Assembly (NCBI GenBank): GCA_009838195.1 | Contig: VXSC01000047.1 | Location: forward strand, 62,001 to 126,000 | DNA: 64,000 bases | Origin: Rhodothermaceae bacterium | GTDB lineage: Bacteria; Bacteroidota; Rhodothermia; Rhodothermales; Bin80 | Direction: 5' to 3' | Shown here: positions 25,478 to 35,544 of the stretch, piece by piece | Position numbering within the stretch: the first letter of the stretch is position 1 | Layout: each line of letters starts with the position of its first letter | Made by a program: the position numbers and the translations under genes | The notes under the pieces: model-generated | Told to the model about the DNA's origin: nothing | Database searches by the model: none | Seen by the model: the letters and a program-made list of their open reading frames with translations, nothing else

Positions 25478-28401
25478 CAGCGGATCAGGGCAACAGAGAG
25501 TGCTACCGGGCCGGATTTTCCTGTCATTCGGACAGTATACAAGCCGCTTGAGAGCCCTCCGGCCTCAAAGGTGATCGAATGGATTCCCGCAGACATGTCA
25601 TCATTTACGAGTGTGGATACTCGGCGCCCAAGCACATCATAGACCTCAATCTGAATCTTCTGAGGTTGATCCAAACTGAACTCCAGCGTCATCTGGTCCC
25701 GGAACGGATTCGGATAACTACTCCTCAAGGAGTACTCCGGCGGTGCCGGGGTTGGAGAAGCAATCCCCACCGTAATCAGCCCTGATGCGGGTGGGGGAAG
25801 TCTCTTGGACGTATAGATATGAAACTCGCCCGGCTGGAGCTCTGGGGGTATGCCACCGGTTACATTCAGCGAATCTCCAGAATAGTAGTCATACCAGTAG
25901 ACTGGAGGCGTGGAGAGCCTCACGGAGTTCGCTGCAGGCAAAACCCCAAAATTCCCGATGATGACTGCCTGCATGTCCGTCGCGTCATGACGGAGGTGAA
26001 TGCGTTTTACCGACCCGGATAATTGCATGGACACCTCTGTTTCGGTGCTGCGGAAGATTGGGTTTTCCCGCCTGATTTGAAGAAGAGCCGACCATGCATC
26101 GTATAGGCGTTTTCGCAGAGGATCGTCGTAGTAATTCCAACGGATTGGCTTTCTGCCTGTGCGACTTGGTGCAAACGGGGGGCAATTTCCTGGCTCCAGA
26201 CACTCTTCCCCTCGCATACCATACCCATACCCCAGTTCTCCAAACTGCCACAGCATTCGAGGACCTGGAAGCAAAAAATGAAATGCTCCAGCCATTTTTA
26301 GACGATCCAGTGCGATTGGCAGATGCCGGACATTGTATGTGCCTTGATTAGCAGGCAGCGATGGTGAGCAGGTGTCCCCGCCCTGCGGTGAGCGCTCACA
26401 TGCGCCATAACTGCGCATCTTGTACATCATCCACTGCTCATCATGACTCTCCATGTATACAACGACATGCGGTAGATCCCAATCTCTGCCTCCATCTCCG
26501 TAATAGGCACGTTCAAAATTGCTGTTCGGTCCCTGATTATACCCCATGAGGGCTTCCCCAAACTGATGGGTCACATTACTCCACACCATCATTCCAGGGT
26601 ACCCGCGATCTATACCGTATCGGGCCAATTCTCGTTCTTCACGCTCCCGTGTCCAGTGCTCCAGAATAATGTGTGCCCGGGGATTCACTGCCCACATGGC
26701 GTCAGCCATTCGTTTAATCAAGCGGATGCGGGATGGATCATAACTATCCCACGCAGCCCAATCAGATCCAGTATCACGCTGTGTGAAGCCCTTGGACAAA
26801 TCAAAGCGAAATCCGTCTACCTTGAATTCTGTCAACCAGTATGCATTCACGCGATCCAACCAGTACTGGGTATAGAGATCCTCATGATTTAGGTCGAAAA
26901 ACACATTGTACGCATGTGTGGGAGGGATATTAATCCAAGGGTTTGTATCCGAAGTACCGTAAAGTAGGACCAGAGGGGAAGGCAAATCCACATGGTTGTA
27001 AACCACATCCAGGAATACGGCAATCCCACGCGCGTGGGCAGCGTCAACAAATCGTTTCAGATCTTCTGCCGGGCCATAGTACTTGTCAGGTGCAAAGAAA
27101 AAATTGGGCTGATAACCCCAATTCACATTTCCCCCAAACTCAGCGACTGGCATCAACTCAATCGCATTAATGCCAAGCCGCTCCAAGTATCCTAACGTAT
27201 CTGTCAGTGTTGCCCAATCATGTGCATGCAGAAAATCCCGAAGAAGAAGTTCGTAGATCACCAGCTCTTCGGGGGGTGGAGGGGTAAAATCCGTTACTTT
27301 CCAGGGATAAGGAGACTGCCCGGTCTGCAGGACGGACACAGGGCCCTGTGTCTGTCCGTGAGGGTATGATTTCAGGTTCGGGTATGTGCTCGCGGAAATA
27401 GACGCATCGTGAACTGGATCAAGAATCAGCGTCGAAAACATATCCGCAAAGCGCAACTCGCCATCCGCCACGTACTGGTAGCCGATCTCTTGACCGGGTG
27501 GCAGGTTTTCGATCGGTAGCCACCAGTGCACACTGTCAGGGCGAGGGGCATCCCGATACATCAGCCCTGTATCTACGACCTGCCAATCATTAAAGTCGCC
27601 GATCGCATGCATGAAGCACTTACCTGGCGCAAACACAGAAAGCGTAGCCTTGGATGGGTCGGAAGGATCATAGTTTACACCATCCTCAACGTTAGCCGGG
27701 CGGGGACGATCAACCACTTCGGGGGGTATGATCCCAACGGAATCGGTCACAGTATTCCCGGCAGCGTCAACGGCGGTAATGGTGAATTGCAGGTCACACA
27801 ACGCCGAGCTGCTTAGGGGATAATTGAAAATTCCATCATTATAGAAGGGAAGTCCATCAAATTCATCGCCATTGACTCCGACGGTCAAGCTGGTGATTTC
27901 GGTTGAAGAAAAGATCCCCGCACTAATCGCAGTGACGGCTCCATCATTATTCCGGTGCCGAGCCATTTGAAAAACCATTGGATCCGTAACATCAATGATG
28001 GAATTATTGTGTTCGTTTGGATTGACCTGATCATTCAATGGATCTGTGATCCATGCATTGTTACTGCCCGAATCATTGAAATGCACATGCACTTTGTACT
28101 GGTACGAGCGACCTACCTGCAGCGAATGTGTATACAGCCATTGCCCAAGTTCACTATCGTAGGACATCAAGGAGGGCGCACTAACTGCGATACGCCCACC
28201 ATCGTTGGGGCCCCAGCCGTTAAACTCACCCGGCAAAAACGCCCGCACAACGCTGTGATCTGGAATCCAACGGAATGTCACATCCAAGGACTGTCCATGA
28301 CTCAAGCCATGAGCAGCTGCCAATAGCAAAAAGACTAGTGTTATCTTGCGGATTGATCCGATTGTAGTCACGGTTCCAAATAAAATGAGGTTTTGGGGCA
28401 T
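25477..28401 (-). CDS. Secreted GH13 family alpha-amylase-type enzyme with T9SS sorting domain
   Basis: A 974-residue protein as annotated from the ATG at 28401. A GTG at 28371 may be the real start because a terminator-like hairpin overlaps the ATG and a signal peptide (IRKITLVFLLLAAAHGLSHG) directly follows the GTG. The first few hundred residues hold FNGW-type starch-binding modules (FLPGEFNGWGPNDGG; IGDFNDWQVVD). The GH13 barrel holds the catalytic triad Asp534 in DGFRFDLSK, Glu581 in ILEHW and Asp654 in SHDEQ. The extreme C-terminus (about 900-974) is a T9SS-type tail with YPNPFRDQMTLEF and VYDVLGRRVSTL. All three catalytic residues are present, so an active glucan hydrolase or transferase outside the cell is expected. 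The downstream SGNH-TPR gene overlaps the stop. Confidence 0.88.
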   Translation of the reverse strand: MPQNLILFGTVTTIGSIRKITLVFLLLAAAHGLSHGQSLDVTFRWIPDHSVVRAFLPGEFNGWGPNDGGRIAVSAPSLMSYDSELGQWLYTHSLQVGRSYQYKVHVHFNDSGSNNAWITDPLNDQVNPNEHNNSIIDVTDPMVFQMARHRNNDGAVTAISAGIFSSTEITSLTVGVNGDEFDGLPFYNDGIFNYPLSSSALCDLQFTITAVDAAGNTVTDSVGIIPPEVVDRPRPANVEDGVNYDPSDPSKATLSVFAPGKCFMHAIGDFNDWQVVDTGLMYRDAPRPDSVHWWLPIENLPPGQEIGYQYVADGELRFADMFSTLILDPVHDASISASTYPNLKSYPHGQTQGPVSVLQTGQSPYPWKVTDFTPPPPEELVIYELLLRDFLHAHDWATLTDTLGYLERLGINAIELMPVAEFGGNVNWGYQPNFFFAPDKYYGPAEDLKRFVDAAHARGIAVFLDVVYNHVDLPSPLVLLYGTSDTNPWINIPPTHAYNVFFDLNHEDLYTQYWLDRVNAYWLTEFKVDGFRFDLSKGFTQRDTGSDWAAWDSYDPSRIRLIKRMADAMWAVNPRAHIILEHWTREREERELARYGIDRGYPGMMVWSNVTHQFGEALMGYNQGPNSNFERAYYGDGGRDWDLPHVVVYMESHDEQWMMYKMRSYGACERSPQGGDTCSPSLPANQGTYNVRHLPIALDRLKMAGAFHFLLPGPRMLWQFGELGYGYGMRGEECLEPGNCPPFAPSRTGRKPIRWNYYDDPLRKRLYDAWSALLQIRRENPIFRSTETEVSMQLSGSVKRIHLRHDATDMQAVIIGNFGVLPAANSVRLSTPPVYWYDYYSGDSLNVTGGIPPELQPGEFHIYTSKRLPPPASGLITVGIASPTPAPPEYSLRSSYPNPFRDQMTLEFSLDQPQKIQIEVYDVLGRRVSTLVNDDMSAGIHSITFEAGGLSSGLYTVRMTGKSGPVALSVALIR

Positions 28402-28438
28402 AGCCGAACAATTATTCAGCCGCTACCCCAAAACCTCA
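28386..28438 (-). terminator. Intrinsic terminator-like hairpin overlapping the GH13 start
   Basis: Perfect 13-bp inverted repeat: TGAGGTTTTGGGG (28386-28398) and CCCCAAAACCTCA (28426-28438), extended by TAGC/GCTA (28401-28404, 28422-28425) past a two-base bulge. On the minus strand the second arm is followed by TTTTATTT, so it fits a Rho-independent terminator of the T9SS gene at 28515-30596. The ATG assigned to the GH13 gene lies in the bulge at 28399-28401, so the hairpin could also attenuate or control that gene. Confidence 0.6.
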
Positions 28439-28514
28439 CGCCCGCTACGCGCGCAACGGACAATTCAAAGTCCTATTAAGTTTTGCTTCTCGTGGAAGCA
28501 AGTTTAACATACAA

Positions 28515-30596
28515 CTACTTCACCAACGTCATTCGCTTCGTGACCGAATAATCGGGCGTCTGCAAACGATAGATGTAAACCCCACTGGCCAACTGCGAGG
28601 CATCAAAAGTGACCGAATAGTTTGCAGCCTGAAGCGTACCATCTACTAGAGTAGCGACACGTCGTCCCAGAAGATCATACACATGTAATTGAGTATTTGC
28701 CTGGCGGGTCAATCCAAACTCGATCACGGTCGTCGGATTGAACGGGTTGGGGTAATTCGACCCAAGCCAAATCTCTTCCGGTAGTTCTGTACTCTGCTCA
28801 ATAGATGTCGAAATATGTGGATTCTCCTCGTGTGGGAGTGGGCCGGGGGTAAGCTTAAATGTGTGCATCGGCAACTCATATGTTGCCGGATACGACCCGT
28901 CACTGTTCTGTGGAATGAAGTGGACTCGATTGCGCCCTGGCTCACGGGTATCCGTACCCGTTTCCTGAACGCTCGTGCTTCTGTTACCATACATATAGCG
29001 ATAGGTCATGATGTTATATGATGGGCCATTGACCGTGTAACTACCTGTATATGTCCCGTCTCCATCATCATCAGTAAGCAGGAGTGTATCCCAAAGGGGA
29101 AGAGTATGAAGCATCGTCCTGTCCGCAGCCTCTACCCCCTGCGAAAATGCCCAAATCGGATCTCCCAGATGGATCGATACAGAGTCTGTGCCAGGCACAA
29201 ACGGTTGAGCTTCATTATCCAATGCTTCCTGCATTGTCAGCGAAAACATCACCTCCACGGATGTGCCGGGAAGCATGACGTTGTTTGGCGTCACATCGTT
29301 GAAGTATGCCAAACCCAGTCGCTGCTGGCCTCCCATATACTCAAATTGCCGGTTAACCCCTGTGCGATGTCCTTCCTCCCAGCCACTCGGTGGTTCAGTT
29401 CCAAGGGCCTGCATGAACGTATCATCATTAAAGTCCAAAAAGTACTTATACCCCTGTGTTACTCCCGCCAAGAGCTCCAAGGCAACCGGAGCCTGGAAGA
29501 TCGTACCGCCAGGTTCCTTGAACATGAAGCAGTTATCTGGATTCTCTGTGCGGCAATTCTGCCATCCGTTAAAGTCTCCGAAGACCCAAAGCGTATCACC
29601 ACGTGCCTGATCAAAGAGCCCAATCGTTTCAAAGGCACTTAGGTCCACACCAAAAACGACCTGACCCTCTACGGGTACACGGGAAGTGGGCGCCGTATTT
29701 CCAAAATACACCCAATGAAGGGTCGTATCCGCGCTGGGCACGCTGAACGTACGGTTGTCGATTCCATCTTCCCATCCAACCGACTCTCCATGGCCCAGGA
29801 CAAACTTATACTGCTGCTCCATCCCAGCCAATGAAGCAGGATAATATGCTACTCCAGAATAAATATTGTATCCAGCTGCATTGTCCTCCATAGACTCGCG
29901 ATTGAGTACCACTTTGGTGTCCCCCCAATCAAGTGGGCCAACCAAGGTCGAGTCATTTGCATCTACCATAGGGCCGCCCCGAACTCCAACGATCTGGTCG
30001 GGAGCATTCATCATGGGATCATATCCGTCGCCTGTTGCTTCCGAGCCAAACATCGCAACCCGGTACCACACAGCGATCGAGTCCGTTTTGGCTTCCCAGG
30101 GCATCCAGTTGTAGCCCTCATCACGACGCCCAGAGGCTCCGTGCCAATTTGCCTGCCCTTGGAAGAAGTGCAATCCCAAATCCACATCACCTTCCCCGGG
30201 GACGATAAATGGATTTGGATCCGCCTCCCATCCATTTAATCCCGCATCCTGCAACTGCTGAGAATAGAATTTATGCTGAAGGCTATCGCCCTCCGCAATC
30301 TGAAACGTGATGTTCCAGTAATCACTGTCCTGACCATCAGCGCCTTTTTCATTCACGAGTTCAAGCGTACTCTCTGCGCCCCAAGCAATGATATTGCCAT
30401 CCACCAACGTGTCCGGCGCTACATTGCCTCCCGCGCCGCCTGCGCCACGGACTTCAATTAATCCCATCCCGATTGTCGTATCCGGGACGGAAGCCATATT
30501 TAACCGCATGGTAACGGTGCGCTGAGCCTGTGCCTCAGTTATAAAAAACATGCCGCAAATCAGCAGGCATGCTGGAAAAAGTATCTTTTTTATCAT
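28515..30596 (-). CDS. Secreted protein with FNGW-type modules and T9SS sorting domain
   Basis: A 693-residue protein with a signal peptide (ILFPACLLICGMFFITEAQAQ). Several beta-domains resemble starch-binding/CBM48-like or E-set folds: WVFGDFNGWQNC, QYKFVLGHGESVGWEDG and GYKYFLDFNDD. The C-terminal 80 residues are a T9SS sorting domain (NYPNPFNPTTVIEFGL, VYDLLGRRVATLV, GVYIYRL). No hydrolase motif is seen, so it is more likely a surface glucan-binding protein than an enzyme. It lies after the PorV-like gene and before the GH13 enzyme, in line with a shared starch or glucan role. A TATATTTA element 54 bases upstream may be its own promoter. Confidence 0.75.
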   Translation of the reverse strand: MIKKILFPACLLICGMFFITEAQAQRTVTMRLNMASVPDTTIGMGLIEVRGAGGAGGNVAPDTLVDGNIIAWGAESTLELVNEKGADGQDSDYWNITFQIAEGDSLQHKFYSQQLQDAGLNGWEADPNPFIVPGEGDVDLGLHFFQGQANWHGASGRRDEGYNWMPWEAKTDSIAVWYRVAMFGSEATGDGYDPMMNAPDQIVGVRGGPMVDANDSTLVGPLDWGDTKVVLNRESMEDNAAGYNIYSGVAYYPASLAGMEQQYKFVLGHGESVGWEDGIDNRTFSVPSADTTLHWVYFGNTAPTSRVPVEGQVVFGVDLSAFETIGLFDQARGDTLWVFGDFNGWQNCRTENPDNCFMFKEPGGTIFQAPVALELLAGVTQGYKYFLDFNDDTFMQALGTEPPSGWEEGHRTGVNRQFEYMGGQQRLGLAYFNDVTPNNVMLPGTSVEVMFSLTMQEALDNEAQPFVPGTDSVSIHLGDPIWAFSQGVEAADRTMLHTLPLWDTLLLTDDDGDGTYTGSYTVNGPSYNIMTYRYMYGNRSTSVQETGTDTREPGRNRVHFIPQNSDGSYPATYELPMHTFKLTPGPLPHEENPHISTSIEQSTELPEEIWLGSNYPNPFNPTTVIEFGLTRQANTQLHVYDLLGRRVATLVDGTLQAANYSVTFDASQLASGVYIYRLQTPDYSVTKRMTLVK

Positions 30597-30649
30597 GGGA
30601 TGTACCCAAAGGTTTGATGAATTTTGCGTTAAGGTTCGGTGAACCCGCG

Positions 30650-30657
30650 TAAATATA
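30650..30657 (-). promoter_or_regulatory. TATATTTA promoter-like element
   Basis: Minus-strand TATATTTA, close to the Bacteroidota -7 element TAnnTTTG, 54 bases before the ATG of the T9SS gene at 30596. Similar octamers stand 58 and 53 bases before the PKS and ACP genes, which is why I note it. Confidence 0.35.
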
Positions 30658-30670
30658 CTGTAAATTCTTC

Positions 30671-31711
30671 TTAAAACAATAACGCCATAGAGATGCGATT
30701 AACATCATTGAAGTAGCGTTGTCTTTCGTAAGCATAGTCCATTACAATACCTACAGCACTAAAATCATACCTGAGGCCAGCCCCCAAAGAGAGTGACCGG
30801 ATGCTATCCTCCAGAAACAGTTCACTATATCCTGCCCGGACCGTAACCAAGTCTCCCAGAAGACCAAGCTCTGCCCCCAGGTTTGCAAACTGATTGCTGT
30901 TGTTCGGGCTGAGTACGTCCACCGCAATGGTAACCCGGACCTGCTCGGTCTCAATCAACTCCCCCGCCAAACCAATCCGCATAATCAAAGGCAGGTTATA
31001 GGAGTCTACTCTGAGATAGGCCCGATTACTTTCATTATTGCCCCGGTTCACCGGATCAATATCTGCAACGACCAATAGATCATCCCCCGCCATCTCCATC
31101 TTGGTGCCAAAGTTGGAAATCGAAGCCCCCAATCGGATTCCCCTGAACGGAGTCACAAACACCGTCCCGAGATCCAATGCCAACCCGCGAGCCTGTGAAT
31201 GCCAAATCTGTTCGGTAATGATCTTCGCGGATGCCCCGAATGCAAACCGCTCCGTAAGACTCTTCCCCCAGGAAAGGGTGAAGGCATATGAGGATGCATC
31301 AAACGTCTCTCCCGTCCCTTCCTGATCCTCTACGGTCGTCACCCGCATATCCGGGGTCCCCATTGCCGTAACGGCGGCTCCGAGTGTACCGAACCTGGTC
31401 GGGAAGGCAGCGGCGGCATAATTGAAGTTGATTTCCGCTAGCCAGGTGGCATGCTCGGCAGCGACCGATGAACGTGTTAAGAGCCCCAATCCAGCCGGAT
31501 TCCAGTACATGGCCGTAACATCGGCAGTCAGTGCAGTAACCGCTCCACCCATCCCGGTTGCTCTGGCACCAACCGGGATACTCAGAAATTCGGCTGCAGT
31601 CGTCCCCTTTCGGGTCACCTCCCTGGTCTCATTTGCAAACTGGGCATATGCGACCGTTTCTATGGAGCACATCCAAAAGAGAATCACCCATAAGTAGACG
31701 GACTTCTCCAT
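30671..31711 (-). CDS. PorV/PorQ-like outer-membrane beta-barrel
   Basis: A 346-residue protein with a signal peptide (VILFWMCSIETVAYAQ). The N-terminal block FLSIPVGARATGMGGAVTAL followed by AMYWNPAGLG is the hallmark of the PorV/PorQ-like (FadL-fold, UPF0164) family. In T9SS organisms these act as outer-membrane shuttle proteins for CTD-bearing cargo. The start codon and the stop of the preceding 1277-residue gene share one base (31711), so they are coupled. With three T9SS-tailed cargo proteins in the same block, a cargo-handling role for this surface operon is a fair inference. Confidence 0.8.
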   Translation of the reverse strand: MEKSVYLWVILFWMCSIETVAYAQFANETREVTRKGTTAAEFLSIPVGARATGMGGAVTALTADVTAMYWNPAGLGLLTRSSVAAEHATWLAEINFNYAAAAFPTRFGTLGAAVTAMGTPDMRVTTVEDQEGTGETFDASSYAFTLSWGKSLTERFAFGASAKIITEQIWHSQARGLALDLGTVFVTPFRGIRLGASISNFGTKMEMAGDDLLVVADIDPVNRGNNESNRAYLRVDSYNLPLIMRIGLAGELIETEQVRVTIAVDVLSPNNSNQFANLGAELGLLGDLVTVRAGYSELFLEDSIRSLSLGAGLRYDFSAVGIVMDYAYERQRYFNDVNRISMALLF

Positions 31712-34700
31712 TATTTGATGATGGCAAACGTGCCTGTAGTCTCACCCAACGTGGGGGCTTCCACGTGATACAGATAGACCCCATAAGACACGGTCAAGGC
31801 ATCCGAACTCTGCAGATCCCAACGAATGGTTCCGTTCATTAATGCACTCGCTGGATCATTAACTCCTTCATTCAAATGCAATGTCCGAATCAGTCGCCCG
31901 CTCACGTTGAAGATGCGAAGCGTACATTCTGGAGGCAGATTGATGAATTGGATTGCACGCTCTCCTCGTCCTGTTGAGAATGCATTCAGTTGTTCAAACC
32001 GGTTCGTTGCCACATAAGGATTGGGAACAACCCGAATTCGAGAAAGCAGCGAGTCGGGATTATTCGTGGATGTAGAGGGAGCAAAGGTCGTGAATTCGAA
32101 TACATCCGACGCCAAAAATGGCTTTCGCGTAATGATTGTCGCTACATCCCCTTCGGATGGATTTGCCCCACCCTCTACAGTGAAATTCATCCCAATGCGC
32201 CAGGTAAGCTGGGGCGCACCGCGATTCCCTACAAGCGACTCATGAATTATAATCAGGTCAGACTCTCGCCGCTCGCGATCTGCACTGAAGGTGGCCGGTG
32301 TGGTCGCGGTCGCACCAACAAAGTCGTCCCCTGTCAAATCCCAGAATGCATAGTCCACCTCCACTTTCAGGGTCCCACCAGCCCCATCAGGATCCAGCCG
32401 ATACACGCGAACATTCGTAGGCCGTTCTGGAAGCGTGCGAAAGAACGATACATCCAGTGCTGTTGACCGCCCCTCGCTGGGACCAACCACTTCAACCTGA
32501 TAATCCGCCGGATTGCGCTGACCACTGGTGAACCCCGGAGATATGTATGGATCCAGAACGACTGGAAAAACTGCATCATTATCCCAGCCGCTGACCGAAG
32601 AATTGATCCTCACCAGCGATTCGCCAAAAAACTGGAGGCTAAAGCCAATAGGGGTCCCATAGTCATTTAGAGTTGGAAATTCTGAATCGACCCTCCATGC
32701 ATCCGAGTCGCGGATCAAAATTCGATTCTCATCAAGATCCGTCAGTGTAAAGGTACTGGTCGTGATTGTATCCTGCGCAAACCGCCCTCCTGACATCAAC
32801 GTATCTGTGAACGAAATCTGATATCGAGCACCTTCTCGGATTGCACGAGGATCAATAATCGTATAGCCAATCCGGCTGGAAGTAGATCCCTGGACGCGCG
32901 GCAAATGGCCGTTGGTGTTTTCCAGAATTGCCTCTTGGTATCCGGCTACAGGCGCCGTAGGTGCTGCTACAACAACATTGCGCCCGGTCTCAATCGTCCC
33001 GTCTGCAAGGCGCCGAATTCTTACGGGCGTCTCCGTCGGAGAGATATTTGCAGAAGCTGCTCCATAGTCATAGGCAGTTACGGCATAGTAGTAGGTGACT
33101 CCATTGGTGACCGTTGAATCCACGTAGGAATGCGCCAAACCATTACTCCCCTCGCCGGGACTCACCCGGTCATCTCCCATATAGAAACTAACCCCATTGA
33201 TAGAGACTGGATGGAATCCCCCGATGCCATCAATCAGATCAAACTGAGCAATGGGTTTGCGGAATGTCAGATTGCCGCGGCCATCCGTAATCTGAAGGGC
33301 ATCCAAAAAGGCGGGATCCGTTGCTCGATACACTCGATAGCCCTCAAAATCCTTTGAGGGTAGTCCGAGCGAGCGTAAAAAGTCATCATCCGATTCTTCG
33401 GATTTCGAATCCCAGTACAGGGTCACACGGCCATCCCCTTCCACCGCCCACACCTCGGGCGTAATGGGGGCCTGTGCAAACTGGTAGTCTTCCTGATATG
33501 CATCCAGGGCATTGTCGCGCGCTGCAAGCACTTCCTCCTGGCCAATTCCAAGCTGCACCGAAATCGAGATCCGCTCGGTCTGTCCCGCCTTCAATGGAAA
33601 CAGCCCACTGGAAACCGTCAAATCATTATCTCCCGGATCCGGCTGCTCTGTATCAAATTCACCCGGAAGCAGATACGTGAAGAACATGAATCGGTCACTT
33701 GCACTCCCGATCGCCAGAGTATTGGCACCAAAGAGGCGCACATTCGTGATTCCGATCTGATCGGACTCGCTCACATCCGTCACATCAATATTTTTCTCTC
33801 CAGGGAAGTTGGTTCCTGCCCCTGAGGTGGGCTGACCATCTCCATCTCCAAAGTCTCCGCTGAATTCAATTCCGTCAAGCCCCGTGTCGTTCTGAAGAAG
33901 GATCCAGTCCTGATCATTATCAATCCCATCGGCCCGGCTCTCATCAATCATTTCGTCCGTCCCTTCATCAATTCCTTCATCTATGGCGCCATCTTCATCA
34001 TTGTCCAGGCCATCCGCGTAGGCTTTTCCAAGGTCTTCTGGACCAAGGTCATAGAGCAGGATCCCTGCCTCCTCGATCAGGTAGCGCCCGTATGGATCGG
34101 ATGCCGCGGCATTGATCATTTCCTGCGTCACTAGCGGAGATCCGGGCTCACTGAGGTAAGGATAGGCCGAAGACGGCTGAACATGAGAGTCATCATTATC
34201 AATGTTGTCTCGAAACGGCAGCCCAACGGTTTCCTGGGTCACATTGATGAGATGAACCACGGGACGACCTCCCACTTGTTGCATGGGGTCACTTCGAGGG
34301 TTTGGGGGCCAACGGAGCCATTGATCTGACGAAGCAGCCAAGACCATCTCCTGCGTCACCAGCGGCGCCCCCTGTTCTCCATCATTATCGTTGTCAATGT
34401 AGTCTGCATATCCGACCCCCCGCTGGGTCCCAAAGGGCACATGCACCGAGCTTTCATCAATCAGACCATTCCCATTGTCATCAATCCCGTTCGACGGCAG
34501 TTCCCCCACTAAAAATGCCTCAGGAACGACTGGGCTGTTGCATTCCCCATTGTTGGCCGGACATTCATCAGAAACAGAGCCATCCCCATCGTTATCAATG
34601 CGATCGGTCGCATTGCCCGGGGTTTCGAGTAATGCAATTCCAACCGTACCTGCTGGATCGGTGCCAAAATTCTGATCTCCGATCCCGTCTTCATCGGTCA

Positions 34701-35544
34701 TGAAGGCCACGTCTTCCAACAGATCAAAGAAGATGATATCGTCCCCGCAGTCTCCTGCAACGCAATCTGCCAACCAGATGGCCATCCCCACCTTATCCAG
34801 ATCCTCTGTGCCATCATTCTTTACACCGTAGATCATAAAGATGATATCATCCACGAGAATCTGGGTCCATGCCATAATCCGGGTTTCAATGACAAGACCA
34901 AGCCCGTGACGACTCGGATCCGTCGCATCGGGGGAGTAGGTGCCTCGGTAACGATCATACTGATCATCCCCGGCTTTAAAAAAGAATTCTTGATCCGCGT
35001 TGTAAATATCTCGTCCAAAAAACCCATTCCAAGAGCCGCTCCACCCTGGGTCTCCAGGATCCTCGAGCTTATCCGGCCAGAATGGAGGCCAACTGCTGGG
35101 TTCATCGCTCTGGGCAATACCATACTCACTTCCTGCAGGATTCACGTACCCGCCAACGGGCTCAAACGTCCAGGAAGCAGACCCGCCCGTATTGTTGCCA
35201 CGAAAGTCGGATACATCTAGAATCCACACGGTTTCTCCCGCATCCGGGCCATCATTTGCGGTGGTTTCTGCTCCCACCCAGAACTGCGTCAACGCCACAT
35301 ATCGACGATTGGTATTCTTGGGCCATTCGTACCAGAAATCTCCTGGTGTCCCGCTTTGCGCGGTCTGTGTCCAGTTTGTAATGGTCGCCCGGATATTATT
35401 TCCATCAATGTCATCCCGGCGCCGCTCAAGTGGATCTACGCGCTCTTTGCTTGGCACATGATTTCGATCGATGACTCCTTGGGCCTGTACCTGGACCCCT
35501 CCTAACGCGATCAAACCCACTACGAAAAATCCTCGCATCATCAA
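31711..35544 (-). CDS. Large secreted Asp-rich repeat protein with C-terminal sorting-like domain
   Basis: A 1277-residue protein with a signal peptide (GLIALGGVQVQAQG). Residues about 310-570 contain many Asp-rich calcium-binding-like motifs of the type DNDGDG, IDDNGNGLIDE, YIDNDNDGEQG and DNDEDGAIDEG, resembling thrombospondin-type-3 or EF-like repeats. Later segments have Fn3-like beta strands (VTLYWDSKSEESDDDF, VTYYYAVTAYDYG). The C-terminus (about 1180-1277) carries VVPNPYVATNRFEQ, LRIFNVSGRLIRTL and a final short sorting-type tail. It overlaps the TonB receptor start by four bases and the PorV-like start by one. Its function is unknown; calcium-stabilised surface scaffolding is plausible. 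Confidence 0.72.
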   Translation of the reverse strand: MMMRGFFVVGLIALGGVQVQAQGVIDRNHVPSKERVDPLERRRDDIDGNNIRATITNWTQTAQSGTPGDFWYEWPKNTNRRYVALTQFWVGAETTANDGPDAGETVWILDVSDFRGNNTGGSASWTFEPVGGYVNPAGSEYGIAQSDEPSSWPPFWPDKLEDPGDPGWSGSWNGFFGRDIYNADQEFFFKAGDDQYDRYRGTYSPDATDPSRHGLGLVIETRIMAWTQILVDDIIFMIYGVKNDGTEDLDKVGMAIWLADCVAGDCGDDIIFFDLLEDVAFMTDEDGIGDQNFGTDPAGTVGIALLETPGNATDRIDNDGDGSVSDECPANNGECNSPVVPEAFLVGELPSNGIDDNGNGLIDESSVHVPFGTQRGVGYADYIDNDNDGEQGAPLVTQEMVLAASSDQWLRWPPNPRSDPMQQVGGRPVVHLINVTQETVGLPFRDNIDNDDSHVQPSSAYPYLSEPGSPLVTQEMINAAASDPYGRYLIEEAGILLYDLGPEDLGKAYADGLDNDEDGAIDEGIDEGTDEMIDESRADGIDNDQDWILLQNDTGLDGIEFSGDFGDGDGQPTSGAGTNFPGEKNIDVTDVSESDQIGITNVRLFGANTLAIGSASDRFMFFTYLLPGEFDTEQPDPGDNDLTVSSGLFPLKAGQTERISISVQLGIGQEEVLAARDNALDAYQEDYQFAQAPITPEVWAVEGDGRVTLYWDSKSEESDDDFLRSLGLPSKDFEGYRVYRATDPAFLDALQITDGRGNLTFRKPIAQFDLIDGIGGFHPVSINGVSFYMGDDRVSPGEGSNGLAHSYVDSTVTNGVTYYYAVTAYDYGAASANISPTETPVRIRRLADGTIETGRNVVVAAPTAPVAGYQEAILENTNGHLPRVQGSTSSRIGYTIIDPRAIREGARYQISFTDTLMSGGRFAQDTITTSTFTLTDLDENRILIRDSDAWRVDSEFPTLNDYGTPIGFSLQFFGESLVRINSSVSGWDNDAVFPVVLDPYISPGFTSGQRNPADYQVEVVGPSEGRSTALDVSFFRTLPERPTNVRVYRLDPDGAGGTLKVEVDYAFWDLTGDDFVGATATTPATFSADRERRESDLIIIHESLVGNRGAPQLTWRIGMNFTVEGGANPSEGDVATIITRKPFLASDVFEFTTFAPSTSTNNPDSLLSRIRVVPNPYVATNRFEQLNAFSTGRGERAIQFINLPPECTLRIFNVSGRLIRTLHLNEGVNDPASALMNGTIRWDLQSSDALTVSYGVYLYHVEAPTLGETTGTFAIIK

